NCBI GenBank assembly: GCA_030844565.1
Contig: JAUUNK010000092.1
Location: 1 to 18,614, forward strand
Length of the DNA stretch: 18,614 nt
Origin: Bacteroides ovatus
GTDB lineage: Bacteria; Bacteroidota; Bacteroidia; Bacteroidales; Bacteroidaceae
Reading direction: 5' to 3'
The notes below the pieces were generated by a model. The model was not told the DNA's origin. It searched no databases and saw nothing but the letters and a program-made list of their open reading frames with translations. Of the stretch, positions 7,433-17,182 are shown piece by piece (within the stretch, counting starts at the first letter, position 1; each line of letters begins with the position of its first letter). The translations under genes and the position numbers were made by a program.

Positions 7433-8911
7433 TTATTTATTGGGATTCAGATAATTGGCAAATGAGTCATGGGTACTGTTCAGCCATGTTTGCAGTTGCT
7501 TAGAGAATTGCCGAACCAGCTTGGGGGAGCCAGCAGCTATATTATTTATTTGATAAGGGTCGTTTATACGATCAAAAAGCACTGTTTCGTCTATTATCCC
7601 CTTCGATGCATGCACAGCAAAGGTATATCTCGAAGTACGCAATCCGCGGTAGCCTGTGGAATGGTCGTCATATTGCACGAAATAATAAGGTTGTATCACC
7701 TCTTTCTTGCTCTTGCCAAAAATCTCACGAGATAGGTCGAAGGTCTGCACCGATTCAGGAATTTCCTTTCCGAATCCCATAAGGGATAAAAGCGAAGGAT
7801 AGAGGTCTGCAAAACCTATCATCAGGTGTTCATCCCGGCGCGGCTTAATCTCACTGGGCCACGAAATAATCATAGGGATACGCATTGATTCTTCATAAAA
7901 AATATCCTTTCCAGGAAGACCATGAGCTCCCATACAGATACCATGGTCGGAAGTGAATACTACGATCGTGTTGTCAAAGAGCCCGTTGCTCTTAAGTGCA
8001 TTCACAATACGACCCACATTTTCGTCCACCCCCGTGATACAGGCATAGTAGTTGCGTATATTGTTTCTGAAATAGTCACCCATTTCAGTCCCTTTGGCAG
8101 GAATATCGGGCCGATTGGCACAGAGAGTTTCCACATCGAGGTCTTTATACATAGTTTTGTAAGAGTCTGGCACAAGCTCATAACCGGTATGCGGAGGATT
8201 CATCGAAACTACCAACGCAAATGGTTGTTTCTTTCCCTTTTGTGCATCGATATATTCAATGGCTTTATCTGCCTCGTAAGCGGGACCCCATTGGTTGACG
8301 TAATAGAAGCTATCACGTGGTGCAGTCGTATTCCAATACATGGGTTTCAGATGATAATCGTAGGTCCCGTATGCTATCCAGTGCTCAAATCCATGGCGGC
8401 GCTCGGGCGGACACCATTCGTTCCACGCCACTTCCCCTCGATTATTATAAGTATCTACATACGGTTTATAAGGAGCATCCAGATGCCACTTGCCGATGTA
8501 ACCAGTCTGATAGCCCATATCCTTGAGAACATCGCTCCAGCAACGGGCAGCCTGAGGAAGTTCCACTCCATAAGGGGCAGTCTTAGAGTTACAATTACTT
8601 ACCACTTTGTTGCATAACGGATACATACCTGTCATTAACATGCCCCGCGCAGGAGATGAAACCGGATAACTGCTGACAGCATTGGTAAACAATACTCCCT
8701 CAGAAGCTAATTTATCCAAGCAAGGAGTCTTCACAGGTTCTCGACCTATACAGCCCAATGCATCCCCCCGATATTGGTCTGCCATGATGAAAACCAAGTT
8801 AGGTGATGTTTGTGACTTGGTTTGAGCAAGACTTTCTACGACGAAACATGCCGGCAGACTCATCAAGGTAACTCTTATTAGCGTTATCATACTTATTAAA
8901 AGGTTAAACAT
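7433..8911 (-). CDS. Secreted sulfatase, serine type (family S1), operon gene 1
   Basis: The product is 492 residues as called here. Its sulfatase signature is S85-S-P-A-R-G-M-L-M-T-G, again with serine for formylglycine formation by anSME. Metal and active-site candidates are D45 (MADQYRGD), K141 and H143 (GKWHLD), H241 (NPPHTGY), D322-H323 (TSDHG) and K335. The DQ..R and GKWHLD..Y pattern resembles sulfatases acting on sulfated galactose, GalNAc or GlcNAc in mucin and glycosaminoglycan loci, but the subfamily cannot be settled by eye. The N-terminus is hydrophobic and ends with the signal-peptide-like VVESLAQ. The start is uncertain: the candidate -7 box at 8927-8934 would give a leader of only about 10 bases to this ATG. 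Met8 (codon at 8890) or Met17 could be used instead, and Met8 gives a compact signal peptide. It is the promoter-proximal gene of the operon, divergent from the regulator. Confidence 0.92.
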   Translation of the reverse strand: MFNLLISMITLIRVTLMSLPACFVVESLAQTKSQTSPNLVFIMADQYRGDALGCIGREPVKTPCLDKLASEGVLFTNAVSSYPVSSPARGMLMTGMYPLCNKVVSNCNSKTAPYGVELPQAARCWSDVLKDMGYQTGYIGKWHLDAPYKPYVDTYNNRGEVAWNEWCPPERRHGFEHWIAYGTYDYHLKPMYWNTTAPRDSFYYVNQWGPAYEADKAIEYIDAQKGKKQPFALVVSMNPPHTGYELVPDSYKTMYKDLDVETLCANRPDIPAKGTEMGDYFRNNIRNYYACITGVDENVGRIVNALKSNGLFDNTIVVFTSDHGICMGAHGLPGKDIFYEESMRIPMIISWPSEIKPRRDEHLMIGFADLYPSLLSLMGFGKEIPESVQTFDLSREIFGKSKKEVIQPYYFVQYDDHSTGYRGLRTSRYTFAVHASKGIIDETVLFDRINDPYQINNIAAGSPKLVRQFSKQLQTWLNSTHDSFANYLNPNK

Positions 8912-9104
8912 TTAGATTGTATTCTACAAATATACCACTTTAATGGATGAACACGCCACAAAAGTAAGAAGATTTTAACTTAGTGGAGATACTTATTCCT
9001 CTCATATACCATGCATGTTTAATTCACCCATCTATTTCATTACTTCTTTTTTTGTATGTCTTGGCTTAATTTCGTTTATTTGCAGCAAATCTCAATGTAC
9101 TGCA
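8912..9104. promoter_or_regulatory. Divergent control region between operon and hybrid regulator
   Basis: On the minus strand, TATATTTG (read from 8934 to 8927) fits the Bacteroides -7 consensus and would drive the operon. A TTTTG (8963-8959) lies 24 bases upstream of it, slightly too far for an ideal -33 box. Weak -33 boxes are common where an activator is needed. Two similar direct elements, ACTTTAATGGA (8937-8947) and ACTTAGTGGA (8978-8987), about four helical turns apart, are candidate sites for the AraC-type regulator, but they are short and may be chance. ATATACCA also occurs twice (8930-8937, 9004-9011). Confidence 0.4.
9051..9082 (+). promoter_or_regulatory. Putative promoter of the hybrid regulator gene
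   Basis: TTTG at 9051-9054 is followed after exactly 20 bases by TTTATTTG at 9075-9082, which differs from the -7 consensus TAnnTTTG at one position. Transcription would start near 9089, leaving about 16 bases before ATG 9105. If real, this excludes the upstream in-frame ATG at 9015 as the translation start. Confidence 0.4.
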
Positions 9105-12100
9105 ATGAAAAACTTAAATCTTCTACTTCTTCTCCTTATTATAAGTAGTTACCCATTTAGCCTATCCTATGCCTTCTTTGATAAAGACATCCGCATGTTG
9201 ACCATGCAAAATGGTTTGGCGGACAACACCGTCACCTGTATATATAAAGATGAAGACGGTTTTATGTGGTTTGGAACAGGCAACGGACTGAGCTGCTACG
9301 ATGGAACAATAGTCCGTAACTTTAAACCTACTAAAGATTATACCTCCATATTCGCCATTACAAAACTGTCAGACGAATATTTGGGCATCTTATCCAGCGA
9401 CTCGCTTTATTACTTTAACCGTAAATCGGAAGTTTTTGTCCCTGCTGCTTCGAATGCAACTACTAATATGCAAACAGTAACCCATATCCTGCCTATTGAC
9501 CAATCCTCTTTTTGGGAAATAACAAACAACCAATTGGTGTTATGCCGATGGAAAGAGTTGAAAACGCAAGAAGGAAAAGTCTCTTCAATACAGATAACCA
9601 CAGACAGGTCCTTTGATTTACTATTGGAGAAGAATGAAAGGTTATCCGACCTCTGCTATGATAAAGAGAATGAAAAGAGAATATGGCTGATAACAGATAG
9701 AGGTAACTTGATACTTTTTCAACCTGATTCCCCACAAAAGACATTCCGGAAAAACCTGGTGAAAGATGACTATCCTTTACGAATTAATTCTATTATATGC
9801 CGTAATGATATTGTTTGGATATCTACTATCACGTGGGGGATTCTCCGCTACCACGTCAAGTCAGGTCACATCGACCGCATCTCGTACGGCGGAACAGGAA
9901 AAGAAAATCTTCTCTCCCATACGGATGTTTACCAAACTATATATATAGGTAACGACCGCTATCTGGCTGTAACATGGAGTGGCTATACACTGTTGCTACC
10001 GGACAAAGAGCATCCGGAAGAACTGACTTCTGAAGTATATAACTACACACATACCCAAATATACCGCAATCTGGAAACACGCATGCTCTCTGCCTATTAT
10101 GACCCGACAGGACTTCTTTGGATAGGAACCAATGGCGGGGGAGTGATGTATTCGGACCTGAGAACGCAATTCTACAACCGCTATTATCAGAAAAGGCATA
10201 ATGAGATATGCAGCATTCTCACAGACGACAATGGGTATATATGGCTGGCTACTTTTCATCAGGGAATAATGAAAAGTAACACGCCTTATGCCCGAGGAAA
10301 AAAACTCGAATTTACCAGAATAAATACAGGAAAACAACAAACGGAAGAGACTCTGCTATGCGCCCTGAAAGATAGGACAGGAAATCTGTGGTTTGGAAAT
10401 AGAAACGGAACATTGACCCATTATGATTTGCAAAACGGCAAATTCACCATCCACTCCCTATCCGTAAAAGGCAACACAAACAGGTCTCCCGTATGGGCTT
10501 TACATATCGATCGCAAAAACCGTTTTTGGATTGGCACTGAACATCAGCTATTATTATACGATTACAAAAAGAACACATGTACCTCGATTCCTGTTATCCA
10601 ATATCCGAATGAAAAAAAACCTCCCTTCATACGGGAAATAGCAGAGACAAACGACGGAACAATATGGCTGGGCACAAGCAACCGGGGTGTTTGCAAAGTG
10701 ATAGAATCTGACTCCACAGGTATCTCCACCAGAAATGGATATGAACAAGAAGCAAATATAGAATACTGTTCAGTACGTTCCCTATTGGCATCTTCCGATG
10801 GAAACCTCTACATCGGGTATATGGACGGATTCGGCGTTCTTTCTCCTTCGGAAGATGCTATTACCCAGTTCTATACTACCAACGATGGCTTGTGTAGCAA
10901 CTTTGTCGGTTGTATAGTTGAAGATGGCAAAGGACGTATCTGGTTGGGAAGCAATTCCGGCATATCCCGGTATAGTCGCCACCAACATCTGTTCTACAAC
11001 TATTATATATCCGGAAGCAATCGTTCCGCTACCTTCTACGACGAAACACTCTTCATGGGTAACAATCAAAGCCTGACTTATTTCAACCCTGACGAAATAG
11101 ATGTGTATCCTGGTAACAAACGCGTATTGATTACAGGGCTGGAAGTGGATAGCCGTCCTGTAGAAATTGGAACGAAAGTTAACAATCAAGTAATACTCAA
11201 TGAAGGCATTTCTCACACAGACCACATCGTACTGAACAACTCCAACCGAGACTTCTCCCTCACCTTCAATAACCTCTCTTACTCCACCGAACAACAGAAA
11301 TACAATTATCGCCTGCTACCTTATCAGGAAAACTGGCTCATATCCAACGACGGAGGAAAGGCTTCGTACACTAATCTGCCTGCCGGAGAATATATATTTG
11401 AAGTGAAAAACATCTATCCCGACGGTCAGACAGGACCTGAGAGTTCCCTGAAAATAACCATTCTTCCCCATTGGAAAAATACTACCGCTTTCCGTTTCGT
11501 AATCTTTCTCCTACTATTAGCAGTAGGCGCTTATCTTATGAGATTGGTTAGAATCCGGCAAAGACGGATGGAACGGGAAATGCAGATGAAACATGAATTG
11601 TTGACGGTCAACTTGGAACGAGAGAAAGAACGCCAGCTACGTATGGAACGAGAAAACTTTTTCACCGGTGTAGCACATGAATTGCGCACCCCACTAACCC
11701 TCATTCTTGCTCCGTTACAAGAATTAATGGCACAGTGTAACATGGGGGAGCCCTTCTACAGGAAACTGCAAGTGATGTATCAAAACGCAACTTCGCTGCA
11801 TACTCTAGTCGACCATCTGCTATATGTACAAAAGATAGAAGCGGGAATGGTAAAGCTCCAACTGTCCGAAACCAATCTTATAGAAGTGGTAAGAAATGCT
11901 TCGGAACCTTTCCGACAGATGGCAGAGATAAAAGGCTTGAACTTTGAGACCAATTTACCTAACAAGAAATGGATAGTGTGGATAGACACAGTAAAGATTC
12001 ACTCTGCTGTACAGAATCTTCTATCAAATGCATTTAAATATACCTCTGCGGGAGGAAGTATCCAACTTTCCGTTTCGCATACCATAAAAGATGGACAGGG

Positions 12101-13208
12101 ATATTACCAAATTCTCGTTTCGGACACAGGCACAGGTATCCCTACAGAATTACAGAAGCATGTTTTCAAATCTTTCATTACGGGAGAGAATCTTCCGGAG
12201 TTTTCCACTAAAATAGGAATAGGACTGCACATTGTCAAGAATACTATGGATTTACACCATGGACTGGTCACTCTCCAAAGCGAACCAAGAAAAGGAAGCA
12301 CATTTATACTCCACATCCCCGAAGGAAAAGAACACTTTGCCCAAGATTCTTACGAACTGGCGAAATGTCAGGCGGAGGAAACAGAAAAAGAAAAAGGAAT
12401 GACAGTTCCGTTATTCGCGTCGACAGAGGATGCTCAGGAAGCCACTACCAAAAAGAGCTTGCTAATTATAGAAGACAACGAGGAGGTACGGCAATATATT
12501 TGCAGCCTATTCAACACCAAATACACTATCCACCAGGCTGCTAATGGAGAAGAGGGAGTACGGGTAGCAAAGGAGAAGTTACCCGACTTGATTATCTCGG
12601 ACGTAATGATGCCCGTGAAGGACGGTTTTACCTGCTGTCGCGAGATTCGTTTGCAACCGGAGACAGCACATATCCCTATCCTTATGTTGACAGCCAAAGC
12701 AGAAGATGCCGACGTAGTACAAGGCTCATACAGCGGAGCAGACGATTATATGATGAAACCGTTCAATCCTGAAATTCTGAAAGCAAAGGTAGACAATCTG
12801 ATTCTCCAGCGCGAACAACTGAAACGGATTTATACCAAGGCTCTGATGCTAAAACAAAATTCGGAAAAAGGAGAAAAAGAAGATGTTTTCTTGCAGCAGC
12901 TTATCCATACCATAGAAGCAAATATTTCCGATGAAAACTTTAACGTGAAGAAACTTGCCGAACAACTCAATATGAGCCAGCCTACTCTTTATCGTAAAGC
13001 AAAGCAACGTAGCGATTTATCCGTAATAGATATGATTCGCAGTATTCGCATCAGCAAAGCAGCCTCCCTGATTCTTGAAAACCGCTATTCCATCCAGGAA
13101 ATATCAGAGATGGTGGGTTATTCGGATACTCGTACGCTACGCAAGCATTTTATGGAGCAGTTTGGCGTATCTCCTTCCAAATATATAGGAGAGAAAAAGA
13201 AATCATAA
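9105..13208 (+). CDS. Hybrid two-component system regulator (HTCS), glycan-sensing
   Basis: The protein has 1,367 residues and joins sensor, kinase, receiver and transcription factor. A signal peptide (residues 1-22) is followed by a periplasmic sensor of repeated propeller blades. Their signature (DEDGFMWFGTGNG, DPTGLLWIGTNGGG, DDNGYIWLAT, DRTGNLWFG, DRKNRFWIGT, DGTIWLGTS, DGKGRIWLGS) marks a Reg_prop double beta-propeller. A Y_Y_Y domain follows (about 700-785), then one membrane span near 795-815. The HisKA domain has H858 in VAHELRTP. The ATPase domain has an N box (NLLSNAFKYT) and G1 box (SDTGTGIP); its G2 box reads TKIGIGL, with lysine where a glycine or serine is usual. The receiver (about 1117-1230) has acidic ED.., phosphoacceptor D1166 (SDVMMP) and K in MMKPF. 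The AraC-type HTH covers about 1264-1364. I start at ATG 9105 rather than 9015 because it begins directly with a signal peptide and lies after the likely promoter. It probably activates the divergent operon. Confidence 0.93.
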   Translation: MKNLNLLLLLLIISSYPFSLSYAFFDKDIRMLTMQNGLADNTVTCIYKDEDGFMWFGTGNGLSCYDGTIVRNFKPTKDYTSIFAITKLSDEYLGILSSDSLYYFNRKSEVFVPAASNATTNMQTVTHILPIDQSSFWEITNNQLVLCRWKELKTQEGKVSSIQITTDRSFDLLLEKNERLSDLCYDKENEKRIWLITDRGNLILFQPDSPQKTFRKNLVKDDYPLRINSIICRNDIVWISTITWGILRYHVKSGHIDRISYGGTGKENLLSHTDVYQTIYIGNDRYLAVTWSGYTLLLPDKEHPEELTSEVYNYTHTQIYRNLETRMLSAYYDPTGLLWIGTNGGGVMYSDLRTQFYNRYYQKRHNEICSILTDDNGYIWLATFHQGIMKSNTPYARGKKLEFTRINTGKQQTEETLLCALKDRTGNLWFGNRNGTLTHYDLQNGKFTIHSLSVKGNTNRSPVWALHIDRKNRFWIGTEHQLLLYDYKKNTCTSIPVIQYPNEKKPPFIREIAETNDGTIWLGTSNRGVCKVIESDSTGISTRNGYEQEANIEYCSVRSLLASSDGNLYIGYMDGFGVLSPSEDAITQFYTTNDGLCSNFVGCIVEDGKGRIWLGSNSGISRYSRHQHLFYNYYISGSNRSATFYDETLFMGNNQSLTYFNPDEIDVYPGNKRVLITGLEVDSRPVEIGTKVNNQVILNEGISHTDHIVLNNSNRDFSLTFNNLSYSTEQQKYNYRLLPYQENWLISNDGGKASYTNLPAGEYIFEVKNIYPDGQTGPESSLKITILPHWKNTTAFRFVIFLLLLAVGAYLMRLVRIRQRRMEREMQMKHELLTVNLEREKERQLRMERENFFTGVAHELRTPLTLILAPLQELMAQCNMGEPFYRKLQVMYQNATSLHTLVDHLLYVQKIEAGMVKLQLSETNLIEVVRNASEPFRQMAEIKGLNFETNLPNKKWIVWIDTVKIHSAVQNLLSNAFKYTSAGGSIQLSVSHTIKDGQGYYQILVSDTGTGIPTELQKHVFKSFITGENLPEFSTKIGIGLHIVKNTMDLHHGLVTLQSEPRKGSTFILHIPEGKEHFAQDSYELAKCQAEETEKEKGMTVPLFASTEDAQEATTKKSLLIIEDNEEVRQYICSLFNTKYTIHQAANGEEGVRVAKEKLPDLIISDVMMPVKDGFTCCREIRLQPETAHIPILMLTAKAEDADVVQGSYSGADDYMMKPFNPEILKAKVDNLILQREQLKRIYTKALMLKQNSEKGEKEDVFLQQLIHTIEANISDENFNVKKLAEQLNMSQPTLYRKAKQRSDLSVIDMIRSIRISKAASLILENRYSIQEISEMVGYSDTRTLRKHFMEQFGVSPSKYIGEKKKS

Positions 13209-13319
13209 TATTCTTATACCAAAACATTGCAAATTATCATCATAAATATCAAAACTATTGCATTTTTTATCTATCTTTGTTGTAGCACATGACAAACATA
13301 CACTCTAAAAAGCAATACT
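13209..13319 (+). promoter_or_regulatory. Intergenic region with -7 promoter box for the sensor kinase pair
   Basis: The 111 bases after the regulator gene contain TATCTTTG at 13272-13279, a full match to the Bacteroides -7 consensus and identical to the boxes at 393 and 1193. No properly spaced -33 TTTG is seen; the nearest TTG (13258-13260) is only 11 bases upstream. Transcription would start near 13286 with a leader of about 34 bases to ATG 13320. I see no hairpin terminator for the regulator gene here, so read-through into the kinases is possible. Confidence 0.45.
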
Positions 13320-15167
13320 ATGAAACTCAGAATTTATATAGTATCGTCTGTAATACTTATAATTTCTCTTCCGATGCGTTCTGCAGACGGATATATCCGT
13401 CACTACTCTACATTGCAACGCCTCGTCGACAACAATCTGGTTTACGATTCCATAGCTCCTCCCGATAGCATAATTTCGTGGGGGCAGCAAATAAGTCCTC
13501 AGTTGGAAAAAGGAAACTACCGGGAACTCTTTTTCCGTATCAAGCAGTTATTGGTACACCTCTATTCTTTGCGGGGTGATATAGGTAAAGCCATTGATGA
13601 AGCCCAGCAAATGTATGAAAAGGCAGAAGCTATGAACTATGGTTTGGGAATAGCGCTTTCGAGCTGTGCCATCGGAGATGCTTATTATTGCTCCAATATG
13701 CCGGAGAAAGCCATTGAATCTTATAAAGAGACCATCAACCATCCAGCACTCTCTTCACCGGATAGTTATTATAAAGCAATGGCGTTAGTCCAACTTATCA
13801 ATATTTTAGTAAGGCAAGGAGATATGGAGCAAGTGGAAGTATATCGTGATATGCTCTACGATACAAAGGCTATACAAACTAACAAAGTAGTAAAATTCTA
13901 TGCGGCAGTCATAGACGTTTTATACTATGTACAAAAGAATGACCTGACAAATGTACGCGCCAGTTTAGCTAAAGCAACACAAATCTATCAATCGGACCCA
14001 CAACCCTCCTACCGAACCTCCCTCTGCTACATCCAAGGACAATATAACGAAGCAAGGGGAGCCTATGAATCGGCTTTGCAATATTATGACCGCATCCTAA
14101 ACAGTATCTCGCAAAAAATGAAATCCATCAACTATTTACAAATAGCTTATACAAAGGCAAACCTCCTAGTGAAAATGAATCGCAAGAAAGAAGCAGCACG
14201 GCTGTACGAGGAAATCAGTATCATCACAGATTCAGTCAGTGCTCCCAGTTATGCCCATCGTATCAATAACCTTCGGGTATCCTATGAAGAAAGCAGAATG
14301 AAAGTAGAAAACAAAGCAGAATTCAACCGAATTTTGATAGAAGCTGTTCTGGTAGGAATAGCTCTTCTTCTCATTATTCTTTATGTGATACTACATATCA
14401 AAAAGCAAAATAAAAAAATAACGAATTCCAAACTCCTATTAGAACAGTCGCGCCTCCAAGCAGAAAAGGCTATCCATACAAAAAGCCTTTTTCTCTCCAA
14501 CATGAGCCACGAAATCAGGACTCCTCTCAGCGCACTGTCTGGCTTCTCTAACCTTTTGACGGAGCAAGGACTGGATAAGGAGACACGCCGGCAATGCAGC
14601 GACATCATACAACAAAACTCCGACTTACTGCTAAAACTAATTAATGATGTCATCGACCTTTCTAATTTGGAAATAGGAAATATGAAGTTTAACTTTGGCT
14701 ACTATGATGCTATCGCTCTTTGCCGCAACGTTATAGACACAGTGAACAAAGTAAAGCAAACCTCGGCAGAGCTCCGATTCAACACCTCGATGGAATCATT
14801 GCAACTGTATACAGACGATTCGCGATTGCAGCAACTATTGATTAATCTGTTGATTAACGCTACCAAATTTACTCCACAAGGAAATATTACTCTTGGAGTG
14901 GAACTGTACACCCCTGATTTTGCTCTCTTTTCTGTAACCGACACCGGTTGCGGCATACCGTTGAAGAATCAAAGCAAAATATTCAATCGTTTCGAAAAAC
15001 TTAATGAAGGCGCACAAGGAACTGGTTTGGGACTATCTATCTGCCAATTGATTATAGAACGTATTGGAGGAAAAATCTGGATAGATTCCCAGTATATAGA
15101 CGGCTGCCGCTTTTGTTTTACCCATCCTATCAATCCCCTCACGAAAGAAAAGGAGGTGCAAGTATGA
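13320..15167 (+). CDS. TPR-sensor histidine kinase (orphan, membrane-bound)
   Basis: The product is 615 residues. A signal peptide (about 1-22) leads a periplasmic helical region with tetratricopeptide-like repeats (about 60-330; for example GDIGKAIDEAQQMYEKAEAM and MPEKAIESYKETI). A membrane span (about 338-358, VLVGIALLLIILYVILHI) and a short coiled-coil linker follow. HisKA has the phosphoacceptor H397 in NMSHEIRTPLS. The ATPase domain is complete: N box RLQQLLINLLINATKFT, G1 VTDTGCGIP, F box IFNRFEKL and G2 GTGLGLSICQLI. There is no receiver or DNA-binding domain, and no response regulator gene in the window, so its partner lies elsewhere. The TPR domain suggests sensing through protein contact rather than a small ligand. 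Its stop overlaps the start of the next gene (ATGA, 15164-15167), so the two are translated together. Nothing directly ties it to the sulfatase operon. Confidence 0.92.
   Translation: MKLRIYIVSSVILIISLPMRSADGYIRHYSTLQRLVDNNLVYDSIAPPDSIISWGQQISPQLEKGNYRELFFRIKQLLVHLYSLRGDIGKAIDEAQQMYEKAEAMNYGLGIALSSCAIGDAYYCSNMPEKAIESYKETINHPALSSPDSYYKAMALVQLINILVRQGDMEQVEVYRDMLYDTKAIQTNKVVKFYAAVIDVLYYVQKNDLTNVRASLAKATQIYQSDPQPSYRTSLCYIQGQYNEARGAYESALQYYDRILNSISQKMKSINYLQIAYTKANLLVKMNRKKEAARLYEEISIITDSVSAPSYAHRINNLRVSYEESRMKVENKAEFNRILIEAVLVGIALLLIILYVILHIKKQNKKITNSKLLLEQSRLQAEKAIHTKSLFLSNMSHEIRTPLSALSGFSNLLTEQGLDKETRRQCSDIIQQNSDLLLKLINDVIDLSNLEIGNMKFNFGYYDAIALCRNVIDTVNKVKQTSAELRFNTSMESLQLYTDDSRLQQLLINLLINATKFTPQGNITLGVELYTPDFALFSVTDTGCGIPLKNQSKIFNRFEKLNEGAQGTGLGLSICQLIIERIGGKIWIDSQYIDGCRFCFTHPINPLTKEKEVQV
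15151..15156 (+). promoter_or_regulatory. Ribosome binding site deciding the start of the downstream pseudokinase gene
   Basis: AGGAGG lies 7 bases before ATG 15164, inside the last codons of the upstream kinase. Such a strong Shine-Dalgarno site is unusual in this genome. It fixes the start at 15164 instead of the in-frame ATG at 15113. The start overlaps the upstream stop as ATGA. Confidence 0.85.
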
Positions 15168-17134
15168 AACGATTCTTTATTCTCTTCTTGCTCATGATGA
15201 CTACGGCATCTGCAAGTGTATATTGCCGGAATACGGCAAACGTAGAAGATAGTTTGTTACAAGTGTTGAATACTTTGCCTGCCGACAGTTCCCGCTTACC
15301 CGTACTCTATTCTCTGGCTTATCAGGATCCTATGGCATCCTCGTGTTTGCACTATCTGAAACAATTATTGGAAGAAGCCACCAAGCTAGACCACAAACAA
15401 TATCAATGCTTGTCCATGTATGCTCATGTCGTCTATTATTATAATCATCAAGACGAAAAAAATACGGTAGACTGGATGAATAAACTTTCAGCCTTAGCTT
15501 TGAAACATAAGATTTATAACTTGTATTTTGCAGGAAAAAGAGCGGAGATAACAATGCATATTCTCAAACACAAAATAGAATATAGCATTACTCAAGCACA
15601 AGAGATGTACACACTTGCCAGTGAATTAAAAAATGAGAAAGGAATGTCACTGGCAAAATTGTGCCTGATGGATGCTTATCTTATGAGTGGTCGTTACAAA
15701 GAAGGAGAGGAAGCCGGATTCGAAGCTTATAGGTTGTTATCTCCGAATGCCTCGTTGGAAGTTCGCAAGGATGTGCTGCAAGATATTGCTTTAGGCTGCT
15801 TTTCTACTCAAAACAAAGACTTTTTGAAGTATTTACAGGAATATGAAACTGTCTTAAAGCAAATAACTAAAAACAATATGGCTTTAAAATCCTATCGGGG
15901 AAGTTATTTACTATTAGAAAGCTTATATACTGATTATTACCTGAACTTAGGTATGCTGGATAAAGCTCGCATCCATCTGAAAAAAATGGATAAATATTAT
16001 TCTCCCACCAGCTTCGTTCCCAGCCGGGGGCTTTATTTCCATGCTTACTCCCATTATTACCAACTGACTAAAGAATATGATAAAGCTCTGGCATATTCAG
16101 ATACTGCTATCAGCCTTCTTTCGCAAGTAGCGGATAACGGAGGAATCAACTATAAAATAGAACGGGCAAGTATCCTTACCGAAGCGGGCCGATTAGATGA
16201 AGCTATCCCCCAATTCCGTAGCCTATTAGCAAAAAAAGATTCTTTTTACAAGGAATTGTCTACTTCACAAATGCAGGAAATCTACCAGATGCACAATATG
16301 GACAAATTCCTGCTAGAGGAAGAACAACATAAAATGATTATTCATTCTGTTGTAATAGTATTAATAGCCATTGCACTGCTCATTCTCATACCTTCTACTC
16401 TGCGCATCTGCTACATACGCAAAAAACTAAAAAAAGAAGAAAAAGAAATCCGCCAAATGAGCTGCATTGCAAAAGAGACAAATGAAGTGAAAAGCCGTTT
16501 CCTCGCCAATATGAGCTATAATATACGCATTCCGCTAAACAATGTATTGGGATTCTCGCAACTGATGTCTACAGATGCAAGCGAAGTGGAAGCTTCGCAG
16601 TGGAATGAATATTCCGAGATTATTCAATCAAATGCCACAGAACTGATACAGTTAGTAAACGATGTACTCGATCTTTCACGGCTGGAAGCCGGAAGAACAA
16701 AGTGGCAGATACAAGAATATGATATTATCCCTTTATGCTCGGATGCGATCAGTATGGTGCGTATGAAATCGGGGAATAAAATTGAAGTGAATTTCCAAAC
16801 AGATATAGAAACTCACTTCGTGAAGGTAGACATTACGCGTTTCACAGAGGTAATAGTCAGTACATTGACCTATATCGATCCCTGTGAAGAGAAAAGAGAT
16901 ATATCTTTTTACCTGCATCACAACGTAGAGAAAGGATTACTTGTCTTTCGTATAGCCAACAGTCCGTTGGCAGACCCGGCATTGCAAACACAAAAAGTGG
17001 AAGTACGTCATAATATCAATCGGCTAACGATTGAATATTTTGGAGGAACATACATTATTGAACCGGATGCCTCAGAAGGTCCCACTCTTATCTTTACTTA
17101 TCCTTCTACCCGCACTACGCAGGAAAGCGAATAA
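15164..17134 (+). CDS. TPR-sensor histidine-kinase-like protein, probable pseudokinase
   Basis: The product is 656 residues with the same layout as its upstream neighbour. It has a signal peptide (about 1-18), a periplasmic TPR-like helical region (about 25-380), a membrane span (about 391-412, VVIVLIAIALLILIPST), a charged linker, a HisKA-like domain and a C-terminal remnant of an ATPase domain. The HisKA box reads FLANMSYNIRIPLNNVLGF: Y452 replaces the phosphoacceptor histidine, and the following Glu and Thr of HEIRTP are Asn and Ile. Downstream, the N box position (RFTEVIVSTLTYID, near 558) lacks the key asparagine, the G1 box position reads ANSPLADP, and no G2 glycine motif is present. 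Autophosphorylation is therefore unlikely. The frame is open to the end and has an excellent ribosome binding site, so it is maintained rather than a decaying pseudogene. It probably forms complexes with, and modulates, the active kinase at 13320. It could alternatively be a scaffold for another regulator. Confidence 0.88.
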   Translation: MKRFFILFLLMMTTASASVYCRNTANVEDSLLQVLNTLPADSSRLPVLYSLAYQDPMASSCLHYLKQLLEEATKLDHKQYQCLSMYAHVVYYYNHQDEKNTVDWMNKLSALALKHKIYNLYFAGKRAEITMHILKHKIEYSITQAQEMYTLASELKNEKGMSLAKLCLMDAYLMSGRYKEGEEAGFEAYRLLSPNASLEVRKDVLQDIALGCFSTQNKDFLKYLQEYETVLKQITKNNMALKSYRGSYLLLESLYTDYYLNLGMLDKARIHLKKMDKYYSPTSFVPSRGLYFHAYSHYYQLTKEYDKALAYSDTAISLLSQVADNGGINYKIERASILTEAGRLDEAIPQFRSLLAKKDSFYKELSTSQMQEIYQMHNMDKFLLEEEQHKMIIHSVVIVLIAIALLILIPSTLRICYIRKKLKKEEKEIRQMSCIAKETNEVKSRFLANMSYNIRIPLNNVLGFSQLMSTDASEVEASQWNEYSEIIQSNATELIQLVNDVLDLSRLEAGRTKWQIQEYDIIPLCSDAISMVRMKSGNKIEVNFQTDIETHFVKVDITRFTEVIVSTLTYIDPCEEKRDISFYLHHNVEKGLLVFRIANSPLADPALQTQKVEVRHNINRLTIEYFGGTYIIEPDASEGPTLIFTYPSTRTTQESE

Positions 17135-17167
17135 AAAAGGCTGTTCCACCTCTTATCCAGAACAGCC
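17133..17167 (-). terminator. Rho-independent terminator of the catalase gene (possibly bidirectional)
   Basis: GGCTGTTC (17139-17146) pairs with GAACAGCC (17160-17167), an 8-bp stem with a 13-base loop. Read on the minus strand, it is followed at once by six T residues (17138-17133), a classical intrinsic terminator for the catalase transcript. On the plus strand the trailing sequence is CTCCCC, so termination of the kinase mRNA would be weaker. The T tract overlaps the kinase-like gene's stop codon, showing how tightly the convergent genes are packed. Confidence 0.85.
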
Positions 17168-17182
17168 CTCCCCTGCATAATT

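Larger units (their letters stand above)
2383..8911 (-). other. Four-gene sulfatase / fucosidase / GH36-like / sulfatase operon
   Basis: Four minus-strand genes are separated by only 8, 6 and 17 bases in transcription order, with no internal terminator seen, so one mRNA from the divergent region near 8930 is expected. All products are secreted and all are glycan-active. The divergent hybrid regulator at 9105 is the obvious controller, since such regulators usually sit beside and activate the enzyme set they control. The set has no SusC/SusD pair, so oligosaccharide uptake must rely on a transporter elsewhere. Confidence 0.75.
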